Assembly: GCA_963925675.1 (NCBI GenBank)
Contig: CAWUSW010000009.1
Coordinates: 1 to 64,000, forward strand
Source: Eutrophocola sp963925675
GTDB lineage: Bacteria > Pseudomonadota > Gammaproteobacteria > Pseudomonadales > Pseudohongiellaceae
Direction: 5' to 3'
DNA: 64,000 bases
This document shows, piece by piece, positions 61,768 to 64,000 of this stretch; the first letter of the stretch is position 1; the number at the start of each line of letters is the position of its first letter. The position numbers and the translations under genes are program-made. The notes under the pieces were generated by a model, which saw only the letters and a program-made list of their open reading frames with translations, was not told where the DNA came from and did no database searches.

Positions 61768-63030
61768 GTGGATAAACTGGAAATACACGGTGGTGTTCCG
61801 CTCAAGGGCGAAATACGCATAGCAGGTGCGAAAAACTCGGCCTTGCCTATTTTGGCCTCGGCCCTGTTGACCACAGATATTTTAAAAGTCAGCAACCTGC
61901 CACATTTGTATGACATTACTACCATGTTAGAGCTCCTTGGCTGTATGGGGGTTGAGTCCACTGTGGGTGAAAAACTGGGCGTTGAAATTTGCAGCGAACC
62001 AATCAGGCACTTCAGTGCGCCTTACGATTTGGTAAAAACCATGCGGGCCTCGATTCTGGTACTGGGCCCGATGCTGGCCCACTACGGAGAAGCTGAAGTT
62101 GCCTTGCCGGGTGGTTGTGCAATTGGTAGCAGACCGGTCAATCTGCATTTATCCGCATTAAAGCGTATGGGGGCGGATGTCACCGTTGAAAATGGTTATA
62201 TCAAGGCCAGAACAAATGGTCGTCTCAAAGGTGCGCATATTTTTATGGATCTGGTGACAGTGACCGGTACCGAAAATGTCATGATGGCCGCGGCACTGGC
62301 AGATGGTGAGACAGTTATTGAAAATGCAGCAAGAGAGCCGGAAGTTGTGGATCTTGCCAGATGTCTCAGGGCTATGGGTGCCGAGATTTCCGGTGAAGGC
62401 ACAGATACCATCACCATTAACGGTGTGAAAAAATTACACGGTTGTGAATACTCAGTAATGCCGGACAGGATTGAAACCGGCACCTACCTGATTGCAGTCG
62501 CCGCTACGCGAGGCAAAATCAAGGTAAAGGATACTCGACCTTCAATCCTTGAGGCTGTCCTGATTAAGCTTGAGGAAGCAGGTGCTCATCTTGAAATAGG
62601 TGAGGACTGGATTTCACTGGATATGAAGGACAATCGTCCAAAGGCAGTTTCGTTAACTACCGCCCCGTATCCGGCTTTTCCCACTGATATGCAGGCGCAG
62701 TTTACCGCGCTTAATGCAGTGGCAGAAGGGTCAGGGACTATCACAGAAACGGTTTTTGAAAATCGATTTATGCATGTCCATGAAATGATACGTATGGGCG
62801 CGGACATGAAAGTGGAAGGCAACACTGTTTTGGTTAATGGCAAAGACTCTTTGAAAGGAGCGCCCGTGATGGCTACAGACCTGCGTGCTTCAGCAAGTCT
62901 GATCATTGCAGGCCTTGTAGCAGAAGATCAAACTACCGTGGATCGAATTTATCATATCGACCGTGGCTACGAATGTATTGAGGAAAAGCTTCAGTTGCTT
63001 GGTGCAAAAATTAAGCGTCTGCCCTCCTGA
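61768..63030 (+). CDS. murA: UDP-N-acetylglucosamine 1-carboxyvinyltransferase
   Basis: First committed step of peptidoglycan synthesis. 420 residues from GTG 61768, preceded by TTGGAGAAC. GEIRIAGAKNSALPILASALL is the N-terminal signature. LPGGCAIGSRPVNLHLSAL contains the catalytic Cys that fosfomycin targets, so the enzyme should be sensitive. SILEAVLIKLEEAGA and FPTDMQAQFTALNAVAEG are further signatures. Confidence 0.98.
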   Translation: MDKLEIHGGVPLKGEIRIAGAKNSALPILASALLTTDILKVSNLPHLYDITTMLELLGCMGVESTVGEKLGVEICSEPIRHFSAPYDLVKTMRASILVLGPMLAHYGEAEVALPGGCAIGSRPVNLHLSALKRMGADVTVENGYIKARTNGRLKGAHIFMDLVTVTGTENVMMAAALADGETVIENAAREPEVVDLARCLRAMGAEISGEGTDTITINGVKKLHGCEYSVMPDRIETGTYLIAVAATRGKIKVKDTRPSILEAVLIKLEEAGAHLEIGEDWISLDMKDNRPKAVSLTTAPYPAFPTDMQAQFTALNAVAEGSGTITETVFENRFMHVHEMIRMGADMKVEGNTVLVNGKDSLKGAPVMATDLRASASLIIAGLVAEDQTTVDRIYHIDRGYECIEEKLQLLGAKIKRLPS

Positions 63031-63052
63031 TACCTGTTTTTCGAGAAGAGTG

Positions 63053-63697
63053 ATGAGTGACAATAAACTTGTTATAGCCCTTACCAAGGGTCGTATCCTT
63101 GACGAAGTATTACCACTGTTGGAAGTAGCAGGGATTATTCCTGCCGAAGATATCAACAACAGCCGCAAACTGATTTTTGACAGCAATCTGGCAGATGTTC
63201 AGTTAATGGTAATACGAGGCTCAGATGTCCCTACCTACGTTGAACTGGGTAGCGCAGATATTGGCATTACCGGCAAGGATATCCTGATGGAAAATGGCTC
63301 CGAGGGATATTATGAGCCGCTTGATTTAAAGCTTGCTACATGCCGCTTGATGACCGCTGCGCCAATTAATCAGACTCAAACACCCAAACGTTTGCGCGTG
63401 GCCAGCAAGTTCGTCAATATCGCTAAAAACTATTTTTCTGAACAAGGACGTCAGGTAGATATCATCAAGCTAAATGGTGCTCTGGAGTTAGCCCCAATTA
63501 TGGGACTTGCGGATTGTATCGTGGATATTGTGGACACCGGTAAAACTCTTGTCGCTAATGGTCTGGAGCCACGTGAATTTATTGCTGACGTGAGTACCCG
63601 GGTGATAGTCAACAAAGCCTCCATGAAAATAAAGCACGATCGTGTGCAGTCTCTGCTGGAACGTCTGGCAAAAGCGGTTGCGGATAAAGATTTGTAG
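63053..63697 (+). CDS. hisG: ATP phosphoribosyltransferase HisG, short form
   Basis: First step of histidine synthesis. 214 residues from ATG 63053, with GAGAAGAG upstream. LVIALTKGRILDEVLPLLE, ELGSADIGITGKDILME and IVDIVDTGKTLVANGLEP are family blocks. It lacks the C-terminal regulatory domain of the long form, so it should need HisZ as partner; hisZ is not in the window. The stop codon overlaps a REP-like repeat. Confidence 0.97.
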   Translation: MSDNKLVIALTKGRILDEVLPLLEVAGIIPAEDINNSRKLIFDSNLADVQLMVIRGSDVPTYVELGSADIGITGKDILMENGSEGYYEPLDLKLATCRLMTAAPINQTQTPKRLRVASKFVNIAKNYFSEQGRQVDIIKLNGALELAPIMGLADCIVDIVDTGKTLVANGLEPREFIADVSTRVIVNKASMKIKHDRVQSLLERLAKAVADKDL

Positions 63698-63755
63698 GAG
63701 GGACTTTAGTCCCGAAGGAAATGTGCTGCATTCTTCGCGGTTGAAACCTCTCCTA
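63694..63755. repeat. REP doublet (two GTAGGAG units, head to head)
   Basis: GTAGGAGGGACTTTAGTCCC at 63694-63713 and, in reverse complement, GTAGGAGAGGTTTCAACCG ending at 63755 form an inverted pair about 62 bp long. The unit resembles Pseudomonas-type REPs starting GTAGGAG (recalled). It covers the hisG stop codon. Another GGGG-TAA-CCCC hairpin follows near 63783. Confidence 0.8.
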
Positions 63756-63814
63756 CAAAAGATGGCAATTTTTTGAAAGGGGGGGGTAACCCCGGAAGTA
63801 CAGTTATAATTTTA

Positions 63815-64000
63815 ATGAGTAAACCCATGCCAGTTTTAATAAAACGATTGAATTTCCAGAATGAAAATTTCCGTGCGGAGCTCGAACAAGCTCTGGCCTG
63901 GGACAGTATTTCTGATCAATCGGTACAAGAGTCGGTCAGTCGCATTATTGCCGACGTCAGATCCCGTGGTGATGCGGCAGTGCTGGAATGGACAAATAAA
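63815..64000 (+). CDS. hisD: Histidinol dehydrogenase HisD, N-terminal part (cut by window edge)
   Basis: ATG 63815 (or 63827) opens 62 codons to the window end: MPVLIKRLNFQNENFRAELE, then VSRIIADVRSRGDAAVLEWTNK. The last block is the conserved N-terminal segment of HisD, which catalyses the last two steps of histidine synthesis. It follows hisG on the same strand, as expected in gammaproteobacteria with a hisG-hisD pair. Confidence 0.9.
   Translation, partial: MSKPMPVLIKRLNFQNENFRAELEQALAWDSISDQSVQESVSRIIADVRSRGDAAVLEWTNK

Overview
This window is chromosomal DNA from a free-living, aerobic gammaproteobacterium, probably marine. The affiliation is inferred from conserved gene order: uvrA/ssb divergent; sfsA-dksA-gluQ-pcnB-panB-panC-panD; yrbG-kdsD-kdsC-lptC-lptA-lptB-rpoN-ptsN-rapZ-ptsO; mlaC-ibaG-murA-hisG-hisD. 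Genes for LPS transport and Kdo synthesis show a Gram-negative envelope. No rRNA, CRISPR array, prophage or intact transposase gene was found. One complete tRNA gene, tRNA-Gln(CTG), is present.

Layout. 1-6.8 kb: the start of an EamA transporter cut by the window edge, a decayed response-regulator stub, uvrA/ssb, an RmlD-like reductase with a basic tail, and a TauE/SafE-type permease. 7-16.4 kb: moeA, a lipoprotein, a PCu(A)C copper chaperone, a BASS-family transporter, a cupin and YaiI. A four-gene accessory block follows: a SET-domain protein, an unusual fold-III PLP decarboxylase, an AstE/aspartoacylase-like hydrolase and a GCS2-type amidoligase. 16.5-17.6 kb: tRNA-Gln preceded by a copy of its own 5' part, then cytochrome b561. 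17.9-25.6 kb: an exported ankyrin protein, a diheme planctomycete-type cytochrome and a Tat-exported DUF1552 protein form one operon, followed by a quinoprotein dehydrogenase-cytochrome c fusion. 25.6-29.7 kb: a DUF2141 protein, arsenate reductase and ACR3 arsenite efflux, a small potassium channel, a membrane protein and an AlkD-like protein.

29.7-42.1 kb: acs, panD, rimB-rimK, panC, panB, a deoxynucleoside kinase, pcnB, an NtrC-type regulator with damaged key motifs, gluQ, dksA and sfsA. 42.1-46.6 kb: a Rieske protein, a Cys/Met PLP enzyme, a second DksA-like protein, a large anchored protein of unknown function, a coiled-coil lipoprotein and a small basic protein. 46.8-52 kb: hppA, a palindromic element, apbC, darP and mgtE. 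52-60.1 kb: the Ntr-PTS/rpoN genes and the Lpt/Kdo genes on the minus strand. 60.5-64 kb: mlaC, ibaG, murA, hisG and the start of hisD.

The most notable signals are: (1) the SET / PLP decarboxylase / AstE-like / GCS2 block, a candidate system for making and trimming an unknown amino-acid conjugate; (2) the ankyrin-cytochrome-DUF1552 operon with a 10-bp-phased triplet upstream; (3) intergenic arrays of a 7-bp repeat (CTTGNNN or its complement, plus a TTAAAAG variant) next to REP-like palindromes; (4) the altered DAFPGA regulator; (5) the absence of folK, hpf and mlaFED from positions where related genomes usually keep them.
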